DNA of 64,000 nucleotides from an uncultured Clostridia bacterium (lineage in GTDB: Bacteria > Bacillota > Clostridia > Oscillospirales > Ruminococcaceae). The translations under genes and the position numbers were made by a program. The stretch is taken from contig CAMMMX010000001.1 of NCBI GenBank assembly GCA_946498095.1, positions 62,001 through 126,000 on the forward strand, given 5' to 3'. The notes beneath the pieces were generated by a model. That model made no database searches. It was not told the DNA's origin and worked only from the letters and a program-made list of their open reading frames with translations. Positions 7,710-16,596 of this stretch are shown in pieces. Position 1 is the stretch's first letter; the number at the start of each line of letters is the position of its first letter.

Positions 7710-10700
7710 TTATGATGACTGTTTCCGCGACGTTCCTGCCTGCTGTTGAGACTCCTCTGACAGCGCTGCCGCATCAAGGAATTCCCGCATCGCGTCGATC
7801 GCGTCCTGACGGGGCCCCATCTTCAAGCTCAGGTAAGGCTTATCCGTGGCCGACAAAAGCACTCGCCCGCCCAGCGCAGCAGACACCCGTGCCACCAGCT
7901 GCATGTCGATATGCTCGACGTAGAACAGCAAAAACTCCTGCCGCTGGATGATTTCGCTCACTCCGAGCTGCGCCGCCTTGTTCCGCAGCAGCGCGACGTC
8001 AATCAAGCCTCCTACCGCCTTCGGAGGCTCACCGAATCGGTCAATCAGCTCGTCAACGACGTCATAGCTATCCTCGTCGGTTTTGATGCTGGCGATTTTC
8101 TTATACACCTCGATACGCTGTGCTAGATTCTCGATATAGTTTTCAGGGATATGCGCCTCGATCTGCACGTCGACCAGACATTCGCGTGATGCCGCCTCGG
8201 GCGCTTCGCCTTTCTGTTCCGCGATCGCGTCGGATAAAAGCCGCAGATACATCTCGTACCCTACCGCCTCCATATGCCCATGCTGGCGGGCGCCCAGGAT
8301 GTTGCCCGCACCCCGGATTTCCAGGTCCCGCAACGCAATCCGGAAACCGGAACCGAACTGAGTAAACTCCCGGATCGCGTTAAGCCGCTTGGAGGCGACC
8401 TCACTCATCGCTTTGCCCCGTTGGAAGGTAAAATAGGCAAACGCACGGCGGCTGGAACGCCCAACCCGTCCACGCAGCTGGTATAGCTGGGACAATCCCA
8501 TATTGTCCGCGTTTTCGATAATCAACGTGTTGCAGTTGGGCACGTCGACGCCGGTTTCAATCAGGGTCGTACAGACCAGGATGTCGATCTCATGCTCGAT
8601 CAGTTGCTTCCAGACGCGGGAGACCTCCGCCTCGTCCATCCGTCCGTGGGCGATGCCCACCCGCAGATCCGGCACCGCTTCCCGCAGCTTGGCGGCGCAC
8701 AGATCGATGGTATCGATGCGGTTGTGGACGTAATAGACCTGCCCGCCGCGCCGCAGTTCCTTCCGGATCGCCTCCGCGAGGACACCTAGGTCGTATTCGA
8801 TGACGTAAGTCTGCACCGGATGGCGATCCTGCGGTGCTTCCTCGATGGTAGACATGTCGCGGATGCCGCTCATTGCCATGTTGAGCGTCCGCGGGATGGG
8901 CGTCGCCGACAGCGTCAGCACATCAACGCCAGGGTACAGTTCCTTGAGTTTCTCCTTATGCGCGACGCCGAAGCGCTGCTCCTCGTCGATGATGACGAGT
9001 CCCAGATCCCTGAACGAGATGTCCTTTTGCACCAGCCTGTGCGTCCCGACGACGATGTCCACCTCGCCGCGCCTCAGCTGCTTGACGATCTCGCCCTGCT
9101 GCTTTTGGCTGCGGAAACGGGACAGAAGCTCCGCCTTAACGGGAAAGGGCTCCATCCGCTTGAGGATGGTCTGGTAATGCTGCCAGGCCAGCACTGTCGT
9201 CGGCACAAGGATCGCTACCTGCTTTCCGTCCAGGATTGCTTTGAAAGCCGCACGCAGCGCAACCTCCGTCTTACCGAAGCCGACGTCGCCGCAGAGCAGG
9301 CGATCCATCGGCGCGGTACGCTGCATGTCGGCCTTGATCTCATCGATGCATCTAAGCTGATCGTCGGTCTCCTGATAGGGAAAATGCTCCTCGAACTGCT
9401 GCTGCCAGTCGTTGTCGGGGGGGAAAGCGTGCCCTTTGACCTGCATCCGCTTGGCGTACAGCGCAATCAGCTCCTTGGCCATCTCCTTGACGGCGCTCTT
9501 GACGCGGGAACGGGTTTTGTTCCACTCGGTAGAGTTGAGCTTATTGAGTTTAACGCCGCTGTCTTCCTTGGGGCCGATGTACTTCGACACCAGGTCAAGC
9601 TGTGTCACCGGGACGTACAGCACGTCGGTGCCTGCGTAGCGGATCTGAAGGTAGTCCTTCAGCACGCCACCGACCTCCATCTTGCGAATGCCACTGAAAA
9701 CGCCGATGCCATGGGAGACATGAACCACATAGTCCCCTACGCTGAGGTCGGACAGGCTGCGGATTTCCTCCTTCTTTTTCTTCTTCGGGACCCGCCGCGC
9801 CGCCGTATGCATCCCCACATGCGAAATCACCGCCAGTTTCTCCGTGGGATACTCCATCCCGCCGCTGATACACGACTGCGTGACCTGTACCTTTTTCAAG
9901 ATGACGTTCTTCGGATCGTTTGTATAATCCGCCGGAATACCCGCCTTCCGCAAATCGGCAGCAAGCGCGGCACCGGCCTTTTCCGTCCCCGCCATGACAA
10001 GACAGGCGTAACCTCGCTGTATGAGGGAAGAAAGATCCTCGCTCAGCATTTTCAGCTCGCCACCCCAGGGAGACAGCTGAAAGGCGGTAATATTGATCAG
10101 TGTCTTTAAGCGCAGATCGCCGCTGGTGCGGGCGAAGGTATCGAAGTACAAACAGCAGCCTCGCTGGGCCTGTGCCTGGATGGCGGGCAGCGCGGCGGTG
10201 AAGGTGTCCAGCCCGGCACACAGTTCATGATCCTCAAACAGGATGCGAATATCCTCTGCATGCTGCGCCAAAAACTCCTTGCTGCGTTCCCGGATGGTTA
10301 CATATTCGCTGAATACGATAATCGGGTCATCGAGATAATCTAGGATCGTTTCCGGCTTTTCGTAAACCAGCTGCAGGTATTTGTCTGCACTGGGCAGCGC
10401 CACCCCATCCCGCAGCTTCTCTACGTCGCCGGACAGCTGCGCGCGGACGGCCTGCGCCGACTTCCCCTTCAACGCTCCGAGGAACTCCTCAAGCTTCTGT
10501 GCAAATGCCTGCGGCTCCCCGGTGACGACCTCGCTAGCCGCCGTCACCCGGATCTCCTGCAGCAACTGCGTCCGCCGCTGCGATTCTAGGTCAAAAAGGC
10601 TAATGGTATCAATCTCGTCGCCCCACAGCTCGACACGTACCGGCTGCGTGCTCTGCACCGGAAAGACGTCGAGAATGGCGCCGCGGATCGAGAACTGCGA

Positions 10701-11213
10701 GACACCATCCACCTGTACACAGCGAGTATACCCCGCGTCCACCAGCCGCCTGGCTAGTTCCTCCAGGGTATGCGACTCCCCCGTCCGCAGGGTAAAGGCG
10801 CTTTCCTCTAGCGCCTGGCGTGGCAACGTCAGCTGCTGTACCGCCTCGATACTGGCGGCGACGACGCGGCATTCCCCGGTACAAAGGCGGCTAAGTACAG
10901 CCAACCGTTTGTACTCATATTCCTTTGACGCACCCTCAACCGAGTAAAAATTGAAATCCTTCGCCGGGAACAGCATACAGGTATCCGGCGACGTCATCGC
11001 GTTCACATCCTCGCACAGCCGCGTCGCCACCGCCTCATCCTCGGTGATGATAAGGATCGGCCGGCCGGTATCTGCAACAAGCCCGCTGATGAAATGCGCT
11101 TTATGTACAGCAGACAGTCCGACAACTGCCGCCGGTGTCTGCCCTGTATCGACCGCCTGCTTCAGCGCGGCGTACTCCGCTACGTTACGTACCATAGCAG
11201 GGAATATCTTCAC
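7710..11213 (-). CDS. mfd: Transcription-repair coupling factor Mfd
   Basis: A protein of about 1167 residues that dislodges stalled RNA polymerase and recruits UvrA. It has an N-terminal UvrB-like module, a CarD-like RNA polymerase interaction domain (VGDYVVHVSHGIGVFSGI near residue 490), and a RecG-like translocase with Walker A GDVGFGKTEVAL, DEEQ box and LSATPIPRTLNMAMSG, followed by a C-terminal TRCF domain. An upstream GTG at 11225 lies inside the ribosome site (GAAAGGTGG, 11230-11222), so GTG at 11213, 8 nt after it, is the better start. It is the last large gene of the glmU-prs-pth-mfd operon, but the 347-bp gap before it is full of repeats. Confidence 0.95.
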   Translation of the reverse strand: MKIFPAMVRNVAEYAALKQAVDTGQTPAAVVGLSAVHKAHFISGLVADTGRPILIITEDEAVATRLCEDVNAMTSPDTCMLFPAKDFNFYSVEGASKEYEYKRLAVLSRLCTGECRVVAASIEAVQQLTLPRQALEESAFTLRTGESHTLEELARRLVDAGYTRCVQVDGVSQFSIRGAILDVFPVQSTQPVRVELWGDEIDTISLFDLESQRRTQLLQEIRVTAASEVVTGEPQAFAQKLEEFLGALKGKSAQAVRAQLSGDVEKLRDGVALPSADKYLQLVYEKPETILDYLDDPIIVFSEYVTIRERSKEFLAQHAEDIRILFEDHELCAGLDTFTAALPAIQAQAQRGCCLYFDTFARTSGDLRLKTLINITAFQLSPWGGELKMLSEDLSSLIQRGYACLVMAGTEKAGAALAADLRKAGIPADYTNDPKNVILKKVQVTQSCISGGMEYPTEKLAVISHVGMHTAARRVPKKKKKEEIRSLSDLSVGDYVVHVSHGIGVFSGIRKMEVGGVLKDYLQIRYAGTDVLYVPVTQLDLVSKYIGPKEDSGVKLNKLNSTEWNKTRSRVKSAVKEMAKELIALYAKRMQVKGHAFPPDNDWQQQFEEHFPYQETDDQLRCIDEIKADMQRTAPMDRLLCGDVGFGKTEVALRAAFKAILDGKQVAILVPTTVLAWQHYQTILKRMEPFPVKAELLSRFRSQKQQGEIVKQLRRGEVDIVVGTHRLVQKDISFRDLGLVIIDEEQRFGVAHKEKLKELYPGVDVLTLSATPIPRTLNMAMSGIRDMSTIEEAPQDRHPVQTYVIEYDLGVLAEAIRKELRRGGQVYYVHNRIDTIDLCAAKLREAVPDLRVGIAHGRMDEAEVSRVWKQLIEHEIDILVCTTLIETGVDVPNCNTLIIENADNMGLSQLYQLRGRVGRSSRRAFAYFTFQRGKAMSEVASKRLNAIREFTQFGSGFRIALRDLEIRGAGNILGARQHGHMEAVGYEMYLRLLSDAIAEQKGEAPEAASRECLVDVQIEAHIPENYIENLAQRIEVYKKIASIKTDEDSYDVVDELIDRFGEPPKAVGGLIDVALLRNKAAQLGVSEIIQRQEFLLFYVEHIDMQLVARVSAALGGRVLLSATDKPYLSLKMGPRQDAIDAMREFLDAAALSEESQQQAGTSRKQSS

Positions 11214-11252
11214 GTGATTTGCCACCTTTCTGCGGGCTGTGCCCGCCTTAAC

Positions 11253-11559
11253 CTCTCACGTCACTTATAGCAGCTACGTCCTACCGCATGTGGGGGCGCC
11301 ACCTTCATGATGACATATCGTACATGAAGTGCCAGCAGGCTCAGCCTGCCTTGACCTCTCACGTCACTTACAGCAGTCACGTCCCACCCGCGTGCGGAAA
11401 CGCCATCCTCACGGTGACATATCGTACGCGAACTGCCAGCAGGCTCAGCCCACCTTGGCCTCTCACGTCACTTACAGCAGCTACGTCCCACCGCGTGCGG
11501 AAACGCCATCCTCACGGTGACATATCGTACGCGAACTGCCAGCAGGCTCAGCCTGCCCC
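11253..11559. repeat. Three tandem ~104-bp repeats between pth and mfd
   Basis: Units begin at about 11254, 11357 and 11461, each starting CTCACGTCACTTA. Units 2 and 3 are almost identical; unit 1 is more diverged. Every unit carries a short hairpin ending in CAGCAGGCTCAGCC and a core TATCGTAC. A partial, inverted relative (GTTCGCGTACGATA next to a GCAGG/CCTGC hairpin) lies at 13217-13255 in front of prs. The array fills the whole pth-mfd gap; no coding potential is apparent. Confidence 0.85.
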
Positions 11560-11560
11560 G

Positions 11561-12187
11561 TCAGGAATTGAAACGGTTCATCGCCTCTTCGATTTGTCCG
11601 GATACAATCAGCCGCACGGCCTCGGTGCAGTGCGCAGCTGCTTCGTCAAGCTGCTTACGCTGCTCGGGCGAAAAGGCGCCTAACACCCAGTCCGCTAAAT
11701 CGTACTGGGGATGCGGCTTTTTCCCCACTCCAATTTTAACACGCGGAAAGGTATCGGAACCAGTCAGGTAAATAATACTTTTGATGCCGTTATGCCCGCC
11801 GTCCGAGCCTTTGCGCCGGATACGCAGACGCCCTGGCTCCAGGGAGATGTCGTCAAACAGGACGAGTACCCGCTCCGGCGGTAACTGATAGAAGCGCATC
11901 GCTTCAGTTATGGCCTCTCCACTGTTATTCATGAACGTCTGTGGCTTGAGCAGCAGGCATTTTTGCTCCGCTACCATCGCTTCCCCACACAGGGATTTAA
12001 ACTTCAGTCGTTCCACACGGCAGCCGCAGGACGCGGCAAGGGCGTCCAGACAGATAAACCCAGCGTTATGACGGGTCCCTTCGTACTGTTTACCCGGGTT
12101 ACCCAGTCCGGCGATAATATACTCAACCGGCCCGGCAGATATCGTGGGCGTTTTCTTTTTTAACTTTTCAAAAATATCAAATATCAC
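11561..12187 (-). CDS. pth: Peptidyl-tRNA hydrolase
   Basis: The 208-residue enzyme recycles peptidyl-tRNAs dropped from ribosomes. Core motifs are IIAGLGNPGKQYEGTRHNAGF with the catalytic His, KPQTFMNNSG, DDISLEPG and GSDGGHNGIKSI. A GTG start at 12187 gives an N-terminal extension of about 20 residues (IFDIFEKLKKK), with AAAGGA upstream. The reading frame is open further upstream into prs but without a family match. The prs-pth-mfd order matches Bacillus, where ctc lies between prs and pth; no ctc is present here. The gene ends directly against the repeat array. Confidence 0.93.
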   Translation of the reverse strand: MIFDIFEKLKKKTPTISAGPVEYIIAGLGNPGKQYEGTRHNAGFICLDALAASCGCRVERLKFKSLCGEAMVAEQKCLLLKPQTFMNNSGEAITEAMRFYQLPPERVLVLFDDISLEPGRLRIRRKGSDGGHNGIKSIIYLTGSDTFPRVKIGVGKKPHPQYDLADWVLGAFSPEQRKQLDEAAAHCTEAVRLIVSGQIEEAMNRFNS

Positions 12188-12221
12188 GGTATTCTGGGCG
12201 TCCTTTCTCTTGGCTATGGAC

Positions 12222-13172
12222 TTACGTATATAATGTAGAAACCGGCTGATCGGTGTGGATACGCTCGATAGCCGCAGCAAACAGCGGCGCGCAAGACAGA
12301 AAACGGATCTTGTCGTACAGGCGGTGATCCGGCGCTGAGATGGTGTCGAGCAACACAAGTTCCCGAATCGGGCTGAGATGAATCCGTTCCAGCGCCGGGC
12401 CGGACAGTACGCCATGCGTGGCACAGGCATAAACCTGGGCTGCTCCCGCGTCCATGACTGCCTGCGCCGCGCTGCACAGCGTCCCTGCAGTGTCGACCAT
12501 ATCGTCCACCAGGATGACGCTGCGCCCTTTTACGTCGCCGATGATGTTCATCACCTCACAGACGTTGGCGCGTGGACGGCGTTTGTCCACAATGGCGAGC
12601 GGTACGTCGAGCCGCGCCGCGAATCCGCGCGCCCGGGTCACGGAGCCGAGGTCCGGCGAAACGACGGTCAGCGTGTCGCCCGCGGCGGCAAACTTCTCGG
12701 CAAAATAGGGCGCGAGCACCGGCACCCCGAGCAGGTGGTCCACCGGGATGTTGAAGAAGCCCTGGATCTGCGCGGCATGCAAATCCATCGTCAGCACGCG
12801 ATCTGCCCCGGCAACGGTGATAAGGTCTGCAACAAGCTTGGCGGAAATCGGATCCCGCGCCTTGGATTTGCGGTCCTGCCGCGCGTATCCGAAATAAGGG
12901 ATGACAGCGGTAATCCGCGCCGCCGACGCCCGTTTACAAGCGTCAATCATGATCAGCAGCTCCATTAGATGGTCGTTGATAGGATAACTGGTCGGCTGCA
13001 CAAGGTACACGTCGCAGCCGCGCACTGTCTCGTTGATGGATACGCTGATTTCGCCATCGCTGAAGGTCGACACCGCGGCGTCACCGAGCGTCACCCCGAG
13101 CTGCTGCGCGATTTGCGCCGCCACCCCAGGGTTTGCGTTGGCGGAAAATATCTTTAGATGTTTTTGGTTCAA
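12222..13172 (-). CDS. prs: Ribose-phosphate pyrophosphokinase (PRPP synthetase)
   Basis: This 316-residue enzyme makes PRPP from ribose-5-phosphate and ATP for nucleotide, histidine and NAD synthesis. Seen are KIFSANANPGVA, FSDGEISVSINE, the ATP-binding YFGYARQDRKSK, the metal-binding TMDLHAAQIQGFF and the PRPP loop VILVDDMVDTAGTL. The frame stays open upstream to 13292 through the hairpin region, but TTG at 13172 has a GGAAGG ribosome site 5 nt upstream and gives exactly the family length. It is downstream of glmU, separated by 337 bp of hairpins. Confidence 0.95.
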   Translation of the reverse strand: MNQKHLKIFSANANPGVAAQIAQQLGVTLGDAAVSTFSDGEISVSINETVRGCDVYLVQPTSYPINDHLMELLIMIDACKRASAARITAVIPYFGYARQDRKSKARDPISAKLVADLITVAGADRVLTMDLHAAQIQGFFNIPVDHLLGVPVLAPYFAEKFAAAGDTLTVVSPDLGSVTRARGFAARLDVPLAIVDKRRPRANVCEVMNIIGDVKGRSVILVDDMVDTAGTLCSAAQAVMDAGAAQVYACATHGVLSGPALERIHLSPIRELVLLDTISAPDHRLYDKIRFLSCAPLFAAAIERIHTDQPVSTLYT

Positions 13173-13177
13173 AACGG

Positions 13178-13505
13178 CCTTCCTTTCCGGCGGGCTGAGC
13201 CCGCTTTCAATCCGCAGCAGGCTAAACCTGCACGAAGTTCGCGTACGATAGGGTGTTAGGAAGGCGACGCAGCTGCATGTTCTGAGCAACACTTCACCTG
13301 CGGCGAAGTGCGAATATCTGTCGGAGGCATGTATGCCTCTACACAGCTCCTCTTGCCACTATGGTGGCAACGATATTCTTGGTGCTTACCATAAGGTTTC
13401 AGGAGAACAAAAACGCGCAAGAATTTTGTTGCCGCAATGCGGCGCGAGGCGTTTCACGCCGAGAGGAATTCTTGTAATGGTTCGCCACAGGCGAACCTAT
13501 AAGCG
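13178..13505. repeat. Dense cluster of short hairpins between glmU and prs
   Basis: At least eight short inverted repeats with tiny loops lie here: 13190-13204 (GCGGGC/GCCCGC), 13217-13231, 13290-13310, 13324-13339 (GAGGCAT/ATGCCTC), 13353-13370 (TTGCCAC/GTGGCAA), 13431-13443, 13448-13460 and 13479-13497 (GGTTCGCC/GGCGAACC). Two of them (13431-13443 and 13448-13460) are enclosed by an outer stem CAAGAATT (13418-13425) / AATTCTTG (13467-13474), giving a three-way junction. No protein-coding gene is supported. Confidence 0.75.
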
Positions 13506-13509
13506 TTTT

Positions 13510-14877
13510 CTACCGTTTGAGCTTGCGCAGCGCGTAGCCTTCCTTGATCCGCATTTCACCTCGCTCGATGGCCAGTGCATGGTCGGGTACGTTTTTGGTG
13601 ATGGTGGAGCCGGCTGCGGTGTAGGCGCCGTCCCCCACCTTAACCGGAGCCACAAGGTTGGTATTACATCCGATAAAGGCCTCGTCGCCGATGACTGTGC
13701 GGGACTTCTTGGCCCCGTCGTAGTTGACGGTCACGACGCCACATCCAAAGTTGACATGCTTGCCCACATCGCTGTCTCCGACGTAAGTGAGATGCGCGAT
13801 GGCTGTCCGCTCCCCGACGACGGAATTCTTGACCTCGACAAAGTCCCCTATCTTGACGTTGTCGCACAGCTCACTGTTCGGGCGGATATGGACAAACGGC
13901 CCCATTTTGACGTCGTTGTGCAGCTTGGACTGGTAAATCTGCGAGGCGTTGACGATGCAGCCGTCGCCGATTTCGGCGTCCTCGACAAGGCTATTGGGCC
14001 CCAGCACGCAGTCCTTTCCGACGACGGTTTTCCCCCGCAGAATGGTGCCGGGCAGGATAGTCGTCCCTGCACCAATTTCGACATCGCGACCGATGATGAC
14101 GCCGTCGGTTCCCAAAAACTCCACGCCGTTATTCAGATGGCGCTCAATGACGCGGCGACGGGCGATTTCATTCAGTTCCAAAAGTCCCTTGCGGTCGTTC
14201 GCCCCCAGGATGACGTCACTGCCCGCCGCACGGAAGACCCCGGCGCGCAGCCCCATCCCCTTCAGGATAGCGATGGTGTCGGTGAGGTAGTACTCTCCCT
14301 GCGCGTTGTCACAGCGTAGACAGTCCAACGCCCGTAGCAGGTCCGCGGTGCGGAACCAGTACACGCCCGAGTTGACCTCATGCACGGCGCGCTCCTCCTC
14401 CGAGGCATCTTTCTGCTCGACAATGCGATCGATTTCCGCCCCTGTACGGATAATCCGCCCGTAACCGTACGGGTCATCCAGCTCGGCGGAAATCACCGTC
14501 ACCGCATTGCCACACTCGACATGCTGTGCCAGCGCGTCCCGGATAGTTTGCGCGTCGATGAGCGGCGCGTCGCCGTAAAGCACGATGGTATGCTCGGCAC
14601 CGCCCTGCTGCAAAAAGTCTCGCGCCATCATCGCAGCATGACCCGTACCGAGGCGCTGTGTCTGGAGACAAACGGGGTAATCCGCACCGAAACGCTCCTG
14701 TATCATTTCCGCGTGGTAGCCTGCTACAATACAAGTCTTGTCGATTCCCGCACCTTCGCAGGCGGAAAGCACCCAGGACAACATCGGCTTAAATAAAACC
14801 TCGCACAGCGCCTTCGGTTTATCGCTTTTCATTCTTTTCCCTTCGCCTGCGGCGAGGATGACTGCGTTTGTTTTCAT
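13510..14877 (-). CDS. glmU: Bifunctional UDP-GlcNAc pyrophosphorylase / GlcN-1-P acetyltransferase
   Basis: A protein of about 455 residues, full family length. The N-terminal uridyltransferase domain opens VILAAGEGKRMKSDKPKALC and has YGDAPL and GYGRIIR. The C-terminal half is a left-handed beta helix of hexapeptide repeats, with the acetyltransferase residues in HLTYVGDSDVG and NFGCGVVTVNYDG. It supplies UDP-N-acetylglucosamine for peptidoglycan. ATG at 14877 follows AGGGAG by 6 nt; GTG at 14880 is the alternative. It heads the glmU-prs-pth-mfd operon, with a promoter about 210 nt upstream. Confidence 0.96.
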   Translation of the reverse strand: MKTNAVILAAGEGKRMKSDKPKALCEVLFKPMLSWVLSACEGAGIDKTCIVAGYHAEMIQERFGADYPVCLQTQRLGTGHAAMMARDFLQQGGAEHTIVLYGDAPLIDAQTIRDALAQHVECGNAVTVISAELDDPYGYGRIIRTGAEIDRIVEQKDASEEERAVHEVNSGVYWFRTADLLRALDCLRCDNAQGEYYLTDTIAILKGMGLRAGVFRAAGSDVILGANDRKGLLELNEIARRRVIERHLNNGVEFLGTDGVIIGRDVEIGAGTTILPGTILRGKTVVGKDCVLGPNSLVEDAEIGDGCIVNASQIYQSKLHNDVKMGPFVHIRPNSELCDNVKIGDFVEVKNSVVGERTAIAHLTYVGDSDVGKHVNFGCGVVTVNYDGAKKSRTVIGDEAFIGCNTNLVAPVKVGDGAYTAAGSTITKNVPDHALAIERGEMRIKEGYALRKLKR

Positions 14878-15087
14878 CACGTCTCCCTGCTTCCTCTCAA
14901 GTTATCGTTCGCCTGACGGGAATCGCCGGGCAGCAAAAATGGCAGGACAATGCACCGCCATCTGTCAACAGATGTTGCTTAGCAAGGCGCTCTAAAAAAG
15001 CGATCAAAACTCCTGCAACTGCGCCAACATCCGTAAGACATTCGCGGAACCGATCCCTTACATGTCCTTATTCATGGATATATTCTT

Positions 15088-15116
15088 ATTATCTACCATT
15101 TCAGCGGATTTTTCAA
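15088..15116 (-). promoter_or_regulatory. Promoter of the glmU operon
   Basis: On the minus strand TTGAAA (15116-15111) and GATAAT (15093-15088) are 17 nt apart. The transcript would carry a leader of about 200 nt before glmU. Confidence 0.6.
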
Positions 15117-15214
15117 GTGTTGTCGGAGGCCCATATAAATTTTTTCATATGGATCCCGTTTTTCAGACAAAAACTGACGACTCAAAAAAGTTCACCTTAA
15201 ATTTGAAAAAAGTC

Positions 15215-15243
15215 TTGCACCTTTCAGACAAACATGCTATACT
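15215..15243 (+). promoter_or_regulatory. Promoter of the GH26 gene
   Basis: TTGCAC (15215-15220) and TATACT (15238-15243) with a 17-nt spacer, about 50 nt before the start codon. Confidence 0.75.
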
Positions 15244-15294
15244 GGGACGCATAAAAAAACTGCCGTTTCACTGGCGTATTGAGGGGGAATTTCC

Positions 15295-16326
15295 ATGTAT
15301 GGAGAACTGGTATCCAAAAATGCGAATGAAAAGACAAAGGCGCTCTATGCGTTTTTGAAAGAAAACTATGGCAAACATATTCTCAGCGGACAGCAGATGT
15401 TTGGTCCCGAGGAAAACGAAGAAATTGGCATCTACAGCGCGACGGGAAAGTGCCCTGCTGTCAAGGGCTACGACTTTCTGCATCTGGAAGAGAATCCGTA
15501 CATCGACGAACCGCTTAGCGAGCACGGGGTGGACAATGCCATCCACTGGCACCGCGACTGCGGAGGCATCGTTACCTTCTGCTGGCACTGGTTCGTCCCT
15601 GTCGACGTGGACGACCCGTCCAAGGGGCGCGCCTTCTACACCGAGCAGACACCGTTTGACGTAACGAAAGCCGTCACCGAAGGAACGAAGGAACATGCCG
15701 TGATCCTGCGCCATATCGATGTCATCGCAGGCTATCTCAAGCGTTTGCAGGACGCCGGCGTCCCCGTGCTCTGGCGTCCGCTGCATGAGGCAAGCGGCGG
15801 CTGGTTCTGGTGGGGCGCAAAAGGTCCGGAAGCATATAAAAAACTGTGGAATATCCTTTTCGATCGATTGGAAAATGTCCATAAGCTGGAAAACCTCATC
15901 TGGGTCTGGAACGGCCAGCACAAGGACTGGATCGTCGACGCAGATAAGTTCGACATCGGCGGTGAGGACATCTATCCCGAAAAGCCCGATTATTCCTCCC
16001 AGCTGGACCGTTACAACCTCTGCAATAGCTATGTCGGCGGCCAAAAGATGCTCACCCTGAGTGAAAACGCCTACCTCTGCGACCCGGACGCCCTCATCGC
16101 CGACGGCGTCAAGTGGCTGTGGTGGTGCGTCTGGTGGGGCGGTTTCGCCTATAAGGAGGAAGATGGTGTCATCTCCTACAATGACAGCTATACCAGCCTT
16201 GAGATGCTGCAAAAAACATATCACCATCCTTATGTACTCAATCTATTCGACTTACCTGTCTGGGAAGGGACCACTCGCGATTACAGTGACGCTGTCAAGC
16301 GTTACCGCGCCGCCCAAAGCGAATGA
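15295..16326 (+). CDS. Glycoside hydrolase family 26 (beta-mannanase-like)
   Basis: A 343-residue GH26 (clan A barrel) enzyme. The proposed acid/base is E165 in WRPLHEASGGWFWWG and the nucleophile E257 in LTLSENAYLCD, both in the expected order; VTFCWHWF and a Trp-rich WLWWCVWWGG line the site. Family members cleave beta-1,4-mannan or related beta-glycans. There is no signal peptide, carbohydrate module or sortase motif, so it should act in the cytoplasm on imported oligosaccharides. A GAGGGGG ribosome site precedes ATG 15295. The gene is monocistronic, between its own promoter and terminator, with no transporter next to it. Confidence 0.88.
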   Translation: MYGELVSKNANEKTKALYAFLKENYGKHILSGQQMFGPEENEEIGIYSATGKCPAVKGYDFLHLEENPYIDEPLSEHGVDNAIHWHRDCGGIVTFCWHWFVPVDVDDPSKGRAFYTEQTPFDVTKAVTEGTKEHAVILRHIDVIAGYLKRLQDAGVPVLWRPLHEASGGWFWWGAKGPEAYKKLWNILFDRLENVHKLENLIWVWNGQHKDWIVDADKFDIGGEDIYPEKPDYSSQLDRYNLCNSYVGGQKMLTLSENAYLCDPDALIADGVKWLWWCVWWGGFAYKEEDGVISYNDSYTSLEMLQKTYHHPYVLNLFDLPVWEGTTRDYSDAVKRYRAAQSE

Positions 16327-16353
16327 CAAATCCACACTGTATGGAGCAATAAC

Positions 16354-16397
16354 GAATAGCAGCCGTCTGAAACATTTCGGACGGCTGCTATTTTTCA
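16354..16397 (+). terminator. Intrinsic terminator after GH26
   Basis: AATAGCAGCCGTC (16355-16367) pairs with GACGGCTGCTATT (16380-16392); the stem continues as GAAA/TTTC inside, and TTTTTC follows. Confidence 0.9.
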
Positions 16398-16596
16398 ATC
16401 CGGAGATTTGCTCTGATCCCTATACGCCCAGAGATTGACCCGGTGCTAAAAACTTTTCCTCCCGTAAAATCGACGTCGAAAGGTAGGCTACGTATTCCAT
16501 GCGATCATCTTCATGATACCCAAAGACAAATGATAGAACACCAACGATAAAAACTTTCCCCCTGTGGCATTATGCGCGATATATGGAGCGGTTATT
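16398..16596. other. Gap between GH26 terminator and DUF975-like gene
   Basis: On the minus strand a short open frame ends at 16420 (...EYVAYLSTSILREE...). It has a purine-rich AGGGGG stretch upstream but no ATG, GTG or TTG at a suitable distance, so I do not call a gene. Nothing else is supported. Confidence 0.3.

Noticed and set aside
8820-10109. A 429-codon open frame on the plus strand
   Set aside because: It lies entirely opposite mfd, whose motifs are complete; its translation shows no family pattern and is an artefact of GC-rich antisense sequence.
13333-14319. A 328-codon open frame on the plus strand
   Set aside because: It runs antisense to glmU and through the hairpin cluster; low-complexity translation with no family match.
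15268-16227. A 319-codon open frame on the minus strand
   Set aside because: It is antisense to the GH26 gene, which has correct catalytic residues and a ribosome site.
16420-16545. A short minus-strand frame after the DUF975-like gene
   Set aside because: The peptide looks protein-like, but there is no standard start codon near the purine-rich stretch.
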